Below, piece after piece: positions 1 through 7,636 of a stretch of 33,561 nucleotides of DNA; the first letter of the stretch is position 1, and each line of letters opens with the position of its first letter. The DNA comes from Oscillospiraceae bacterium. GTDB taxonomy: Bacteria; Bacillota; Clostridia; Oscillospirales; Oscillospiraceae. The DNA lies in contig JAFSHB010000071.1 in the NCBI GenBank assembly GCA_017440525.1, positions 1 to 33,561 on the forward strand, written 5' to 3'. The notes beneath the pieces were generated by a model, which had not been told where the DNA came from, searched no databases, and saw only the letters and a program-made list of their open reading frames with translations. Made by a program: the position numbers and the translations under genes.

Positions 1-1950
1 CTGGAGCGTCTGGCAGTCGTCTGCCAGGATGTGGACAGCCTGTTCAATGTGGACACTGTCATGAACATCACTGACCGTGTCTCTCAGCTGACCGGTGCTT
101 ACTACGGCAAGTCTCAGAAGATGGATGTGAGCCTGCGTGTCATCACCGACCATATCCGTTCCTCTACCTTCATGATCTGCGACGGCGTCCTGCCCTCCAA
201 CGAAGGCCGTGGCTATGTCCTGCGCCGTCTGCTTCGCCGTGCTGCCCGTCACGGCAAGCTCTTGGGCGTCAATGAGCCTTTCCTGTATCAGGTGGTCGAG
301 ACTGTCGTGCAGGAGAACGAAGGCCAGTACCCTGATGTCCGTGAGAAGCAGTCCTATATCACCGAAGTCATCAAGAGAGAAGAAGAGAGCTTCGCTAAGA
401 CCATCGATGGCGGCATGAAGATCTATGCCGAGATGCTGGCAGGTTACAAGGCTGAGGGCAGCACTGTCTTCTCCGGTGCCGACGCTTTCAAGCTCTATGA
501 TACCTATGGCTTCCCCATCGACCTGACGCTGGAGATGGTGGAAGAAGAGGGCATGACTGTGGATCAGGATGCCTTCACCGCTCTGATGCAGGAGCAGCGC
601 CAGAGAGCCAGAAAGGCCCGCGAGGCTCTGGGCGATCTTGGCTGGTCCGGTGTGGATCTGGGTCAGGAGATGCCCGAGACCAAGTTCCTGGGTTATACCG
701 AGTATGAAGCCGAAGCAAAGGTCCTGGCGATCGTTGCCGAGGAAGAGCAGCGTCAGGATATGGTCGCAGGCGTGGAAGCGATCGTTGTCCTCGATCAGTC
801 TCCCTTCTATGCCGAGATGGGCGGTCAGGTCGGTGACCACGGTGTCATCACCACGGCTGACGGCGTGTTCGAGGTCCGCGATACCCAGAAGAACAAGGGC
901 GGCAAGTACCTGCACTACGGCGTCATGAAGTCCGGCACCATGAAGGTCGGTGAGACCGTCAAGGCCTCCATCGACCGTGAGCGCCGCGCCGCCATCGCCC
1001 GTGCCCACTCCGCCACCCACCTGCTGCAGGCCGCGCTGGAAAAGACCCTGGGCGAGCACTGCCATCAGGCCGGTTCTCTGGTCGAGCCCGACCATCTGCG
1101 CTTTGACTTTACCCATTTCTCCGCAGTTTCTGCCGAGGAACTGGCGAAGGTCTCCCACGATGTGATGGATGCTGTGCTGGACGGCGATACCATCGATACC
1201 ATGGTCCTGCCTATCGAAGAAGCCAAGAAGCTGGGCGCGACTGCCCTGTTTGGCGAAAAGTACGGCGATACGGTCCGTGTGGTCAAGATGGGCGACCGTT
1301 CTCTGGAATTCTGCGGCGGCACCCATCTGGATAACACCGCCAAGGTCGGTATGTTCCGCATCGTCTCCGAAGCCTCTGTCGCTTCCGGTGTCCGCCGTAT
1401 CGAGGCCTATACCGGCCGTGAGGTCCTGCGCCAGATGGAGAACATGAACAAGACCATCCTCGATGCTGCCGAGACCCTCAAGACCACCCCCGGTGAGCTG
1501 CTGAACAAGGCTGCCGCTACCATGGCTGAGATCAAGGAAGCCAAGCAGGCTGTGGATCGTCTGAAGGATAAGCTCTTCTCCGGTGAGATCGAGCGCACCC
1601 TCTTCGGTGCGAAGCCTGTTGCAGGCCTCAAGGTCGTCACCGTGACCCGCAGCGACATCGACGCAGGCGATCTGCGTAAGATGGGCGACTTTATCAAGGA
1701 TAAGGCTGCCGATGTGGTCGCACTGCTGGCAGCTGTGCAGGGCGATAAGATCACCCTCAATGCTGTCTGCGGCAAGGATGCTGTCGCACGCGGCATCAAG
1801 GCCGGCGATATCATCAAGAACCTGGCTCCCATCTGCGGCGGCAAGGGCGGCGGTAAGCCCGACAGCGCCATGGGCGGCGGCACCGATGTGCTGAAGATCG
1901 ATGATATGATGGCAGCTCTGGATGACTTCGTTGCTGCCAACGCCAAATAA
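1..1950 (+). CDS. alaS: alanyl-tRNA synthetase, 3' part (5' end outside window)
   Basis: Charges tRNA-Ala with alanine in the cytoplasm and clears mischarged Ser/Gly. The frame is open from base 1, where the protein reads LERLAVVCQDVDSLF, a segment that in AlaRS lies inside the aminoacylation domain, so the true start is upstream and about 649 residues are visible of a family length near 875. The editing domain shows the metal-binding HSATH motif (near base 1006) and the CGGTH motif (near base 1312). The glycine-rich C-Ala segment GGKGGGKPDSAMGGG (near base 1840) is followed by a short C-terminal tail, so the end is complete. Third codon positions are strongly C/G-biased, as expected of a highly expressed gene. 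The HIT-family gene follows after 17 bases, so the two are probably co-transcribed. Identification is secure. Confidence 0.97.
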   Translation: MERLAVVCQDVDSLFNVDTVMNITDRVSQLTGAYYGKSQKMDVSLRVITDHIRSSTFMICDGVLPSNEGRGYVLRRLLRRAARHGKLLGVNEPFLYQVVETVVQENEGQYPDVREKQSYITEVIKREEESFAKTIDGGMKIYAEMLAGYKAEGSTVFSGADAFKLYDTYGFPIDLTLEMVEEEGMTVDQDAFTALMQEQRQRARKAREALGDLGWSGVDLGQEMPETKFLGYTEYEAEAKVLAIVAEEEQRQDMVAGVEAIVVLDQSPFYAEMGGQVGDHGVITTADGVFEVRDTQKNKGGKYLHYGVMKSGTMKVGETVKASIDRERRAAIARAHSATHLLQAALEKTLGEHCHQAGSLVEPDHLRFDFTHFSAVSAEELAKVSHDVMDAVLDGDTIDTMVLPIEEAKKLGATALFGEKYGDTVRVVKMGDRSLEFCGGTHLDNTAKVGMFRIVSEASVASGVRRIEAYTGREVLRQMENMNKTILDAAETLKTTPGELLNKAAATMAEIKEAKQAVDRLKDKLFSGEIERTLFGAKPVAGLKVVTVTRSDIDAGDLRKMGDFIKDKAADVVALLAAVQGDKITLNAVCGKDAVARGIKAGDIIKNLAPICGGKGGGKPDSAMGGGTDVLKIDDMMAALDDFVAANAK

Positions 1951-1967
1951 GAAAGGGGATAAAAGCC

Positions 1968-2306
1968 ATGTCCGATTGCCTGTTCTGTAAGATCATCGCA
2001 GGGGATATCCCCTCCAATAAGGTCTATGAAGACGATCTGTGCTACGCCTTCCACGATATCGCGCCTATGGCGCCGACCCACTTCCTTGTGATCCCCAAGG
2101 CGCATTTCGCCTCCGCCGCGGAGGTAACGGAAGAAAATGCCGCGGTCGTCGGTCATATCTACGCCGTCATCGCCAAGCTGGCCAAGGAACTGGGCTTTGC
2201 CGATGGCTACCGCGTGGTCACCAACGTGGGCGAGCTGGCCGGTCAGACCGTCCACCACATCCACTTCCATGTCCTGTCCGGCAAACCTCTGGGCAGCTTC
2301 AACTAA
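1968..2306 (+). CDS. HIT-family nucleotide hydrolase (HinT-like)
   Basis: Histidine-triad protein of 112 residues, the usual size for a HinT-type purine nucleoside phosphoramidase. It carries the diagnostic triad HHIHFHVL near residues 96-103, whose histidines bind the phosphate and form the nucleotidyl intermediate. The N-terminal DCLFCKIIAGDIP block is typical of bacterial HIT proteins and resembles the half zinc site of the family. The ATG at 1968 has an AAAGGGG ribosome site and lies 17 bases after alaS. HinT proteins can hydrolyse aminoacyl-adenylates, which would fit a place beside alaS, although that link is inference. A strong terminator follows directly. The exact substrate is not readable from sequence. 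Confidence 0.93.
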   Translation: MSDCLFCKIIAGDIPSNKVYEDDLCYAFHDIAPMAPTHFLVIPKAHFASAAEVTEENAAVVGHIYAVIAKLAKELGFADGYRVVTNVGELAGQTVHHIHFHVLSGKPLGSFN

Positions 2307-2310
2307 ACAC

Positions 2311-2341
2311 AAACGGACAGGCTTTCGAGCCTGTCCGTTTT
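2311..2341 (+). terminator. intrinsic terminator after alaS-HIT
   Basis: A perfect 13-bp stem (2311-2323 with 2328-2340) closes a stable TTCG tetraloop. The right arm ends in TTT and further T-rich sequence follows. It sits 4 bases after the HIT stop codon. Confidence 0.9.
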
Positions 2342-2394
2342 GCGTTTTCCCCATCCGCAGGAGGGCTTCGATGTCCAAAGCCGTGATACGGTCG

Positions 2395-2423
2395 TTGCAA
2401 TATGCGGCGTGCTGTGATATGAT
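2395..2423 (+). promoter_or_regulatory. sigma-A-type promoter of the zeta-like gene
   Basis: TTGCAA (2395-2400), a 17-base spacer, then TATGAT (2418-2423). It lies after the upstream terminator and about 33 bases before the TTG start of the kinase-like gene. Confidence 0.7.
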
Positions 2424-2455
2424 AAGCACATCGATCGGTGGAGGAGGGAGAACCT

Positions 2456-3013
2456 TTGAAGACCTATACCATTGTTGCCGGTGTCAACGGCTGCGGAAAA
2501 AGCAGCTTGACCGGTGTTTTGCGTACAGAGATCGACGATCTCGGCAAGATCATTGATGTGGACAAGATCACTGCATCCTGCGGCGGCAATTTGCTGGAGG
2601 GCGGTAAGAAAGCGATCGCTATGATCGAGGAGTGCTTGGAAAAGGAGATCTGCTTCACGCAGGAGACCACCCTTTCCGGCAGGAAAACATTGGATACTGT
2701 CAAACGCGCGATCGCGAAGGATTATTATATCCGCCTTTACTATGTAGGCCTCGATACCATGGAAGAGAGTTTGCTCCGGATCGAAAATCGCGTCAAGAGG
2801 GGCGGCCACGATATCGATACAGATACTGTGATGAAGCGTTTCGGCAAGCGATTCGATGACCTGCTTGCAGTGTTGCCGTACTGCAACGAGGCCACATTCT
2901 ATGATAATGACAACGGCTTTGTGCCTGTGGCAAAGTACAGAAACGGCGAATTGCAGACCATTGGACAAAGCACTGTCAAATGGCTCTTGGAACTGCAAGA
3001 AAAAATGAGATAA
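2456..3013 (+). CDS. zeta-toxin-like P-loop kinase, no antitoxin gene visible
   Basis: P-loop protein of 185 residues in the zeta-toxin/AAA_33 group. Zeta toxins phosphorylate UDP-N-acetylglucosamine or related sugars; many chromosomal relatives have unknown targets. Visible features are the Walker A GVNGCGKSS (residues 9-17), the DVDK segment after strand two, the ETTLSGR block, and NRVKRGGHDI, which matches the arginine-rich GGH lid of the family. I chose the TTG at 2456 because GGAGGAGGGAG ends five bases before it; an upstream in-frame GTG at 2438 would overlap that ribosome site. The gene has its own promoter and a following hairpin, so it is monocistronic. No small antitoxin frame lies next to it, so it may be a solitary kinase rather than half of a toxin-antitoxin pair. 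Family assignment is firm, function is not. Confidence 0.82.
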   Translation: MKTYTIVAGVNGCGKSSLTGVLRTEIDDLGKIIDVDKITASCGGNLLEGGKKAIAMIEECLEKEICFTQETTLSGRKTLDTVKRAIAKDYYIRLYYVGLDTMEESLLRIENRVKRGGHDIDTDTVMKRFGKRFDDLLAVLPYCNEATFYDNDNGFVPVAKYRNGELQTIGQSTVKWLLELQEKMR

Positions 3014-3016
3014 GAA

Positions 3017-3050
3017 GACCGTGTGCCCACTATGGCACACGGTCCATTTC
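3017..3050 (+). terminator. probable terminator after zeta-like gene
   Basis: Perfect 11-bp stem (3017-3027 with 3034-3044), loop CACTAT, followed by a short T-containing tail (CATTTCTGTCTT). The weak T-tract lowers confidence. Confidence 0.65.
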
Positions 3051-3065
3051 TGTCTTGGCGCCGCT

Positions 3066-3090
3066 GTAGGGGAGGCTCTATGTGGCCTCC
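3066..3090. repeat. short hairpin of the GTAGGGG interspersed type
   Basis: GTAGGGGAGGC followed by GGCCTCC can fold as GGAGGC/GCCTCC (3071-3076 with 3085-3090). The GTAGGGG lead-in matches several hairpins in the gene-free region at 13.8-14.4 kb and one near 12.3 kb, so it may be a stray unit of that repeat group. Confidence 0.35.
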
Positions 3091-3098
3091 TGTGTGAC

Positions 3099-3127
3099 TT
3101 GACTTTTATTGGTGATAGTGATATCAT
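3099..3127 (+). promoter_or_regulatory. sigma-A-type promoter of the leucine-rich-repeat gene
   Basis: TTGACT (3099-3104), a 17-base spacer, then TATCAT (3122-3127), followed by more TATA-rich sequence. The predicted transcript has a leader of about 80 bases containing two hairpins. Confidence 0.75.
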
Positions 3128-3145
3128 ATATAAAATGTTGATCGC

Positions 3146-3184
3146 AAGAGGCATATGCCTCTTCATGTCTTTATTAAAGACATG
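3146..3184 (+). promoter_or_regulatory. two adjacent hairpins in the 5' leader
   Basis: An 18-base perfect palindrome (3146-3163) is followed without a gap by a 9-bp stem with a 3-base loop (3164-3172 with 3176-3184). Both lie between the promoter and the ribosome site (AAAAGGAG). The palindrome could also be a protein-binding operator. Neither has a T-tract of terminator type, so an effect on mRNA stability or repressor binding is more likely than attenuation. Confidence 0.5.
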
Positions 3185-3214
3185 AGTAAACTTTGACGAG
3201 AAAAGGAGAAAAAT

Positions 3215-5362
3215 ATGTTAAAACGAATGGTTTCCTTGGTGCTGGTCTTTGTCCTGCTCTTATCTGCCATCCCTGTGGCGAATGCGTTGATCATTGTCAT
3301 TGGTCATGAAGAACCCTACGGTGATGATCTGAAATATAAGATCGATGCTTCTGATACGATGGTGCTGTCTATTTACGGTAACGGCGCTATGATGGACCGG
3401 AACGATTCTATGTGGGACGGACATGGTATCAAAAGTGCGATCATTGAAGAAGGTGTTACAAGAATCGGCAACTATTCCTTTGCAAATTGCGACAAGCTGA
3501 CATCAGTGACGATTTCGAGCAGTGTGACGAGCATTGGTGACTATGCTTTCGATGATTGTGGGGAACTGGTATCTGTGACCATTGCGGAGGGTGTGACGAG
3601 CATCGGCGACTATGCGTTTCAGAATTGCGACAAGCTTGTATCTGTGACCCTTCCAAGTACGATATCGAGCATTGGCCGTCGAGCGTTCTATGGTTGCGAT
3701 GCTCTGACCACCGTGACCATTGCGGACAGTTTGACTGAGGTGTCCGCACCTGATGATGCGATAGGCATTTATATAGAGGCATTTAGTGGATGTAACAGCC
3801 TTAGATCTGTGACCATCGGAGGTCAAGTGACGACCGTTGGTGCTTATGCGTTCCGCAACAACACCGGTCTGATGTCGGTAGAGATCGGTGATAGTGTGAC
3901 AAGCATTCAGGATAGAGCGTTCGAAGGTTGCAGTAAACTGACTACAGTGACCATTGGTGACAGTGTGACGGATATCGGATATCGCGCCTTTCAAGCCTGC
4001 ACCGATCTGAAGTCTTTGATCCTCGGGCAGAATGTATCTCATATTGAGGATTATGCGTTTGCAGGCTGCAGCAGCTTAGAAGCTGTAGTGTTCCCAGAGC
4101 ATGTGACGAGTATGGGTGAAGGTGCATTCTTTAACTGTAGTGCGCTGTCTTCCATAACGCTCAGCAGCGGCGTGGAAAGTATAGGTGTAGGTGCTTTTCA
4201 GAGTACGGGGTTGCGTGAAGTCTTTTACTATGGAACTTCTGCGCAATGGGGAAGTATGACGATAGGGAGCAGCCAAACGCCGTTGACATCCGCTACCCGC
4301 CATTATATGTCTGTGTCTTATGTCGGCAACGGTCAAGGCGCGCATATCCAAAAAGATATCTGCTCTCACTGCGATCTGGTGATCGAGAGTCCTGAGACTT
4401 CCTGTGTGGATGAAAACATGGATACCGTCTGTGACATCTGCGGCGGTCTCGTCAAGTTTATCACCAAGTTCGACATCTATGGCTCCAACATGACCTTGGG
4501 CAACGAACTGAAAGTCAATTTCTTCTTCCCGAGATCTGCGGTGACGGATATCGATAGCATCGCGGTCATTACGCAGACCCAGGCTGATGGTGACGATCGC
4601 ATCGTTGAGATCCCTCAGTCCGATTGGCTCATAAATGGCATTTACTATAAGATCCCTGTGGATGTTACCGCCAAGGAGATGGCGGATGCGCTCACCCTCG
4701 AGGTCAAAGATGCAGACGGCTACATTTTGAACGATGACTATGTGACTTCTGTTCGTGATTATGCTGGCAAGGCTTTGACGAGCGAGACGGCCTCCGGTGC
4801 GGTCAAGACCATGGTCGTGGATATGCTGAACTACGGTGCTTCCGCACAGATGGAATTTGGTTACAACGAAGATGACCTTGCAAACGGCCTTTTGACCGAA
4901 GAGCAGCAAGCTCTGGCGACCGAAGAAGTCGATAGCACGAACACGCTCGTTGGCGGCAAGTATGTCTACGGCTCCAATTTGAGTTTGGAAGAGCGTATCT
5001 TGATGAATGTTCATTTCAAGGGACTCAAAAACAAGGATGTCAGCTCCATGTATGCGATCGTCTCCTTTACGAGTTATACCGGGGATCGGAATGAGATCGT
5101 CGTAAAAGACGATGGATTTGTCGAGTACGGTACCACCGGCGATATCTACAAGATCATTGTCGATGACATCGTACTGGCGGATGCAAGACAGGATGTGACC
5201 GTGACTGTGTATGATGCGGATGGGTCGGTCTATGCCGAGTGTACCGATTCTGTGGAGAGCTATGTGGCCCGTGCCATTATGAATATGGTCGATGGCAATG
5301 GCCTGTACACCAACATCCTGAAATTTGCGGATTCTGCAAAAAACTATTTCCTGAACAGATAA
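3215..5362 (+). CDS. secreted BspA-type leucine-rich-repeat protein with duplicated C-terminal domain
   Basis: A 715-residue secreted protein of unknown partner; BspA-type repeats usually mediate adhesion. Residues 1-25 are a signal peptide (MLKRMVSLVLVFVLLLSAIP). Residues about 70-345 hold some ten repeats of roughly 23 residues with the pattern VTSIGDYAFxxCxxLxSVTI. Residues about 380-411 carry CSHC and CDICGG pairs that could form a small metal or disulfide knuckle. From residue 419 comes a domain of about 140 residues with GSNMTLGNELKVNF, TAKEMADAL, SVRDYAGKAL and DMLNYGASAQ; a diverged second copy fills residues 582-715. No LPXTG-type anchor or transmembrane tail is visible. The repeat part looks less GC-biased at third positions than alaS, hinting at a different history. 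The start has an AAAAGGAG site. A terminator follows. Confidence 0.92.
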   Translation: MLKRMVSLVLVFVLLLSAIPVANALIIVIGHEEPYGDDLKYKIDASDTMVLSIYGNGAMMDRNDSMWDGHGIKSAIIEEGVTRIGNYSFANCDKLTSVTISSSVTSIGDYAFDDCGELVSVTIAEGVTSIGDYAFQNCDKLVSVTLPSTISSIGRRAFYGCDALTTVTIADSLTEVSAPDDAIGIYIEAFSGCNSLRSVTIGGQVTTVGAYAFRNNTGLMSVEIGDSVTSIQDRAFEGCSKLTTVTIGDSVTDIGYRAFQACTDLKSLILGQNVSHIEDYAFAGCSSLEAVVFPEHVTSMGEGAFFNCSALSSITLSSGVESIGVGAFQSTGLREVFYYGTSAQWGSMTIGSSQTPLTSATRHYMSVSYVGNGQGAHIQKDICSHCDLVIESPETSCVDENMDTVCDICGGLVKFITKFDIYGSNMTLGNELKVNFFFPRSAVTDIDSIAVITQTQADGDDRIVEIPQSDWLINGIYYKIPVDVTAKEMADALTLEVKDADGYILNDDYVTSVRDYAGKALTSETASGAVKTMVVDMLNYGASAQMEFGYNEDDLANGLLTEEQQALATEEVDSTNTLVGGKYVYGSNLSLEERILMNVHFKGLKNKDVSSMYAIVSFTSYTGDRNEIVVKDDGFVEYGTTGDIYKIIVDDIVLADARQDVTVTVYDADGSVYAECTDSVESYVARAIMNMVDGNGLYTNILKFADSAKNYFLNR
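4469..4885 (+). repeat. LNYGA-type C-terminal domain, copy A
   Basis: Protein-domain repeat, residues 419-557 of the leucine-rich-repeat protein. It is closely similar, also in DNA, to the last visible domain of the giant protein at 33169-33561: shared blocks are GSNMTLGNELK, AKEMADA, SVRDYA, KAL and KTMVVDMLNYGA. I know such domains only as common uncharacterised tails of clostridial surface proteins. Confidence 0.85.
4958..5359 (+). repeat. LNYGA-type C-terminal domain, diverged copy B
   Basis: Residues 582-715. It begins YVYGSNLSLEERILMNVHF, parallel to IYGSNMTLGNELKVNFFF of copy A, and keeps the order of a DADG-type turn, a SVESYVARAI helix and an NMV helix, but has lost the LNYGA core. 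Tandem duplication followed by divergence is the simplest reading. Confidence 0.7.
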
Positions 5363-5368
5363 AAACTG

Positions 5369-5397
5369 TTGCAAGATGTGGAAAATAGCGTTATAAT
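5369..5397 (+). promoter_or_regulatory. promoter lying before the terminator, toward comEC
   Basis: TTGCAA (5369-5374), a 17-base spacer, then a consensus TATAAT (5392-5397). Transcription would start near 5404 and meet the terminator-like hairpin at 5416-5445 before comEC. Confidence 0.65.
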
Positions 5398-5415
5398 AAA
5401 GAAAATTTAAACTAT

Positions 5416-5449
5416 ATGACCGTCGCGGATCGTCGCGGCGGTCATTTTT
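5416..5449 (+). terminator. intrinsic terminator or attenuator upstream of comEC
   Basis: 13-bp stem with two G-T wobbles (5416-5428 with 5433-5445), loop ATCG, followed by TTTTTG. It ends about 10 bases before the comEC start, and the comEC ribosome site (TTGAGG) directly follows the T-run. Confidence 0.8.
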
Positions 5450-5457
5450 GAGGCTAT

Positions 5458-7632
5458 ATGAGAAAATTGGCGATATTTACCGCTGCTTTTGCCATCATGG
5501 CGGCGCTGTATGTGTACGATGCGATCGACGGCTGGGCGGTGTGGCTCGCAGTCGGGATGCTCGTGCTCTCGGTGTCGGCGCGGGGGATGCGGTTTCGGAG
5601 AGCGAGCATCTTTTTCCTTGGCGCAGCTATGTCACTTCTGTGGTGCCTTTGCTATGAGCAGGTCTTTCTGCGGGATATCGTCCTGCTGGATGGCACGGAG
5701 CAGACGGTCTGTGTGCAAGTTTTGGAGCATCCTCAAGAGACCGACCGCGGTGCGTATGCGATTTGCGGATACGATGATCGTAAAGTCCTGCTCTATGGCG
5801 GTGCCGACCTTTTGAAAGCCGATGTTGGCGACCTGGTCACCTGCCGTGTAACGGTCAAAACAAAGACCGACGATCGCGGAAGCCGCGCATCCGGGACTGT
5901 GGCGGTGTTCTATGGGAAAGGCGGGCTTTCGATCGAGCCCGGAACGATGACGCTGCCGCAGAGACTGCGAACTTGGCTGCAAGGGCGGATAGACCTTCTC
6001 TACAAAGGGCAGACAAGGGCCTTGGTCAAAGCGCTCCTGACAGGCGACCGCTCCGATCTGTCGTATAAGATCTATAATGCCCTCTCTGTGGCAGGTCTCA
6101 GCCATGCGGTGGCGGTGTCCGGTATGCATGTGTCGATCCTGGTCGGCATGCTGGCACTGCTCTTCGGAAAGTCATCGAGGCTGACAGCGGTGCTGGGCAT
6201 CCCGATCATCGTGTCGTTCGCCTTGATGACCGGTGCGTCACCTTCTGTTTGCAGGGCGGCTGTGATGCAGATATTGTTGCTCCTTGCGCCGCTGGTGCGG
6301 CGGGAGCGGGATGATATCACATCCCTTGCGGCGGCCGCGTTCGTCCTGTTGGCGCAAGATCCGTGGTGCATCGCAAGTGTCAGCTTCCAGCTCTCCTTTG
6401 CCGCAGTGGCAGGCTTGATGCTGTTTAGCAGCACGATACAGAAAAAGCTCCTGCTTTTGCTGAAAGGACCCAAGTGGATACGGCGATTTGTGGCATCCGG
6501 TGTTGCCGCGACCCTCAGCGCCACATTGATCACCCTGCCGCTGACCATGTTCTATTTCGGTATGGTCTCCATCGTGGGCCTGCCGGTCAATCTTCTGACG
6601 CTCTGGGCTGTGGAGCTGGTCTTTGTATGGGGGCTGATCTCCTGCCTGATCGGCAGCTTGGGGACCTGTGTGGCATTCGCCGTCGATATCCTGAGCCGGT
6701 ATATCCTTCAGATCGCGGTGCTGGTGTCGAAGCGGCCTTTTTCGGCGGCCTATGTGCAGAATATCCCGCTGATGCTATGCGCGGTCGCCGGGTATTTGCT
6801 GGCTGTGGTGGCTTCGCTGCGAAAGAGCATCCCTGTCAGATGGTGTGCCTGTGCTGTGTTGGTGCTGTATCTGGTCGGTATCCTTTCTTCGCATATAAGC
6901 TTCCTGCGAGACCCTTGGCATATGGCCATGTTGGATGTAGGGCAGGGGCAGTGCGTCGTTTTGCGGATCGGCGATCTCACTGCCATGATCGATTGCGGTG
7001 GCAGTGATGCGGAGGATGCAGGTGAGTACGCCGCCAGATTCCTGCACAGCGCGGGCATCCGTAAGATCGATGCCCTGATCCTGACCCATTATGATGACGA
7101 CCATGCAGGCGGCGCGGTACAGCTGATGGATAGAGTGCAGGTCGATACGGTCTTTCTGCCTGCCATTGGTGCGGACTGCGAGATCGGGACTTTGATCGCC
7201 GAGGCCGCACCGCAAGTACACTATGTGTCTTCTGCCGCCGAGATCCGTGTGCCGAACGGCTCGATCACGCTGTTTCCGCCTGTTTTCTCGGAAAATGACA
7301 ACAACGCAGGCGTATGTGTCTTGGCAATGGCGGAAAAATATGATATCCTTATCACCGGGGATATCGATGCCATGGCAGAGCTGAGGCTCCTGTCTCGTTG
7401 GCATCTGCCGCAAGTGGAGCTGCTGGTAGCCGGGCATCATGGCGCGGCGACTTCCAGCTGTGCGCCGTTCTTAGAGGCGGTCTGTCCGCAGTTCGTGGCG
7501 ATCTCGGTCAGTGCGGACAATACTTACGGACATCCCCATGAGGAAGCATTACAGCGCTTTGAGGAGATCGGAGCCGAGATCTATCGGACGGATCTCATGG
7601 GCGATCTTCATTTTTACCCCGAAAGAAGGTGA
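5458..7632 (+). CDS. comEC: ComEC/Rec2 DNA-uptake channel and nuclease
   Basis: Polytopic membrane protein that moves single-stranded DNA into the cell during transformation. It has 724 residues, near the family norm (about 750-800). The N-terminus has two hydrophobic helices and an OB-like region (residues about 25-160). The Competence domain starts with HAVAVSGMHVSIL near residue 213 and has many hydrophobic segments to about residue 480. The C-terminal metallo-beta-lactamase domain starts MAMLDVGQGQCVVL (about residue 489) and keeps the metal motif HYDDDH (544-549), GDIDAMAE and GHHGAATS, so the nuclease centre looks intact. The GAGG site fits the ATG at 5458. No comEA or comEB gene is adjacent. 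Only 4 bases separate it from holA, suggesting one transcript. Confidence 0.95.
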   Translation: MRKLAIFTAAFAIMAALYVYDAIDGWAVWLAVGMLVLSVSARGMRFRRASIFFLGAAMSLLWCLCYEQVFLRDIVLLDGTEQTVCVQVLEHPQETDRGAYAICGYDDRKVLLYGGADLLKADVGDLVTCRVTVKTKTDDRGSRASGTVAVFYGKGGLSIEPGTMTLPQRLRTWLQGRIDLLYKGQTRALVKALLTGDRSDLSYKIYNALSVAGLSHAVAVSGMHVSILVGMLALLFGKSSRLTAVLGIPIIVSFALMTGASPSVCRAAVMQILLLLAPLVRRERDDITSLAAAAFVLLAQDPWCIASVSFQLSFAAVAGLMLFSSTIQKKLLLLLKGPKWIRRFVASGVAATLSATLITLPLTMFYFGMVSIVGLPVNLLTLWAVELVFVWGLISCLIGSLGTCVAFAVDILSRYILQIAVLVSKRPFSAAYVQNIPLMLCAVAGYLLAVVASLRKSIPVRWCACAVLVLYLVGILSSHISFLRDPWHMAMLDVGQGQCVVLRIGDLTAMIDCGGSDAEDAGEYAARFLHSAGIRKIDALILTHYDDDHAGGAVQLMDRVQVDTVFLPAIGADCEIGTLIAEAAPQVHYVSSAAEIRVPNGSITLFPPVFSENDNNAGVCVLAMAEKYDILITGDIDAMAELRLLSRWHLPQVELLVAGHHGAATSSCAPFLEAVCPQFVAISVSADNTYGHPHEEALQRFEEIGAEIYRTDLMGDLHFYPERR

Positions 7633-7636
7633 GACG

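Noticed and set aside
1407-2429. A 340-codon minus-strand frame over the end of alaS and the HIT gene
   Set aside because: Both sense genes are certain; the frame crosses the terminator and has no recognisable domain.
3420-4250. Regularly spaced similar DNA units that could suggest a CRISPR or tandem-repeat array
   Set aside because: They are the coding repeats of the leucine-rich-repeat protein, with a period of about 69 bases and no constant repeat/variable spacer pattern.
4076-5374. A 432-codon minus-strand frame within the leucine-rich-repeat gene
   Set aside because: Opposite a gene with signal peptide and repeat structure; no support of its own.
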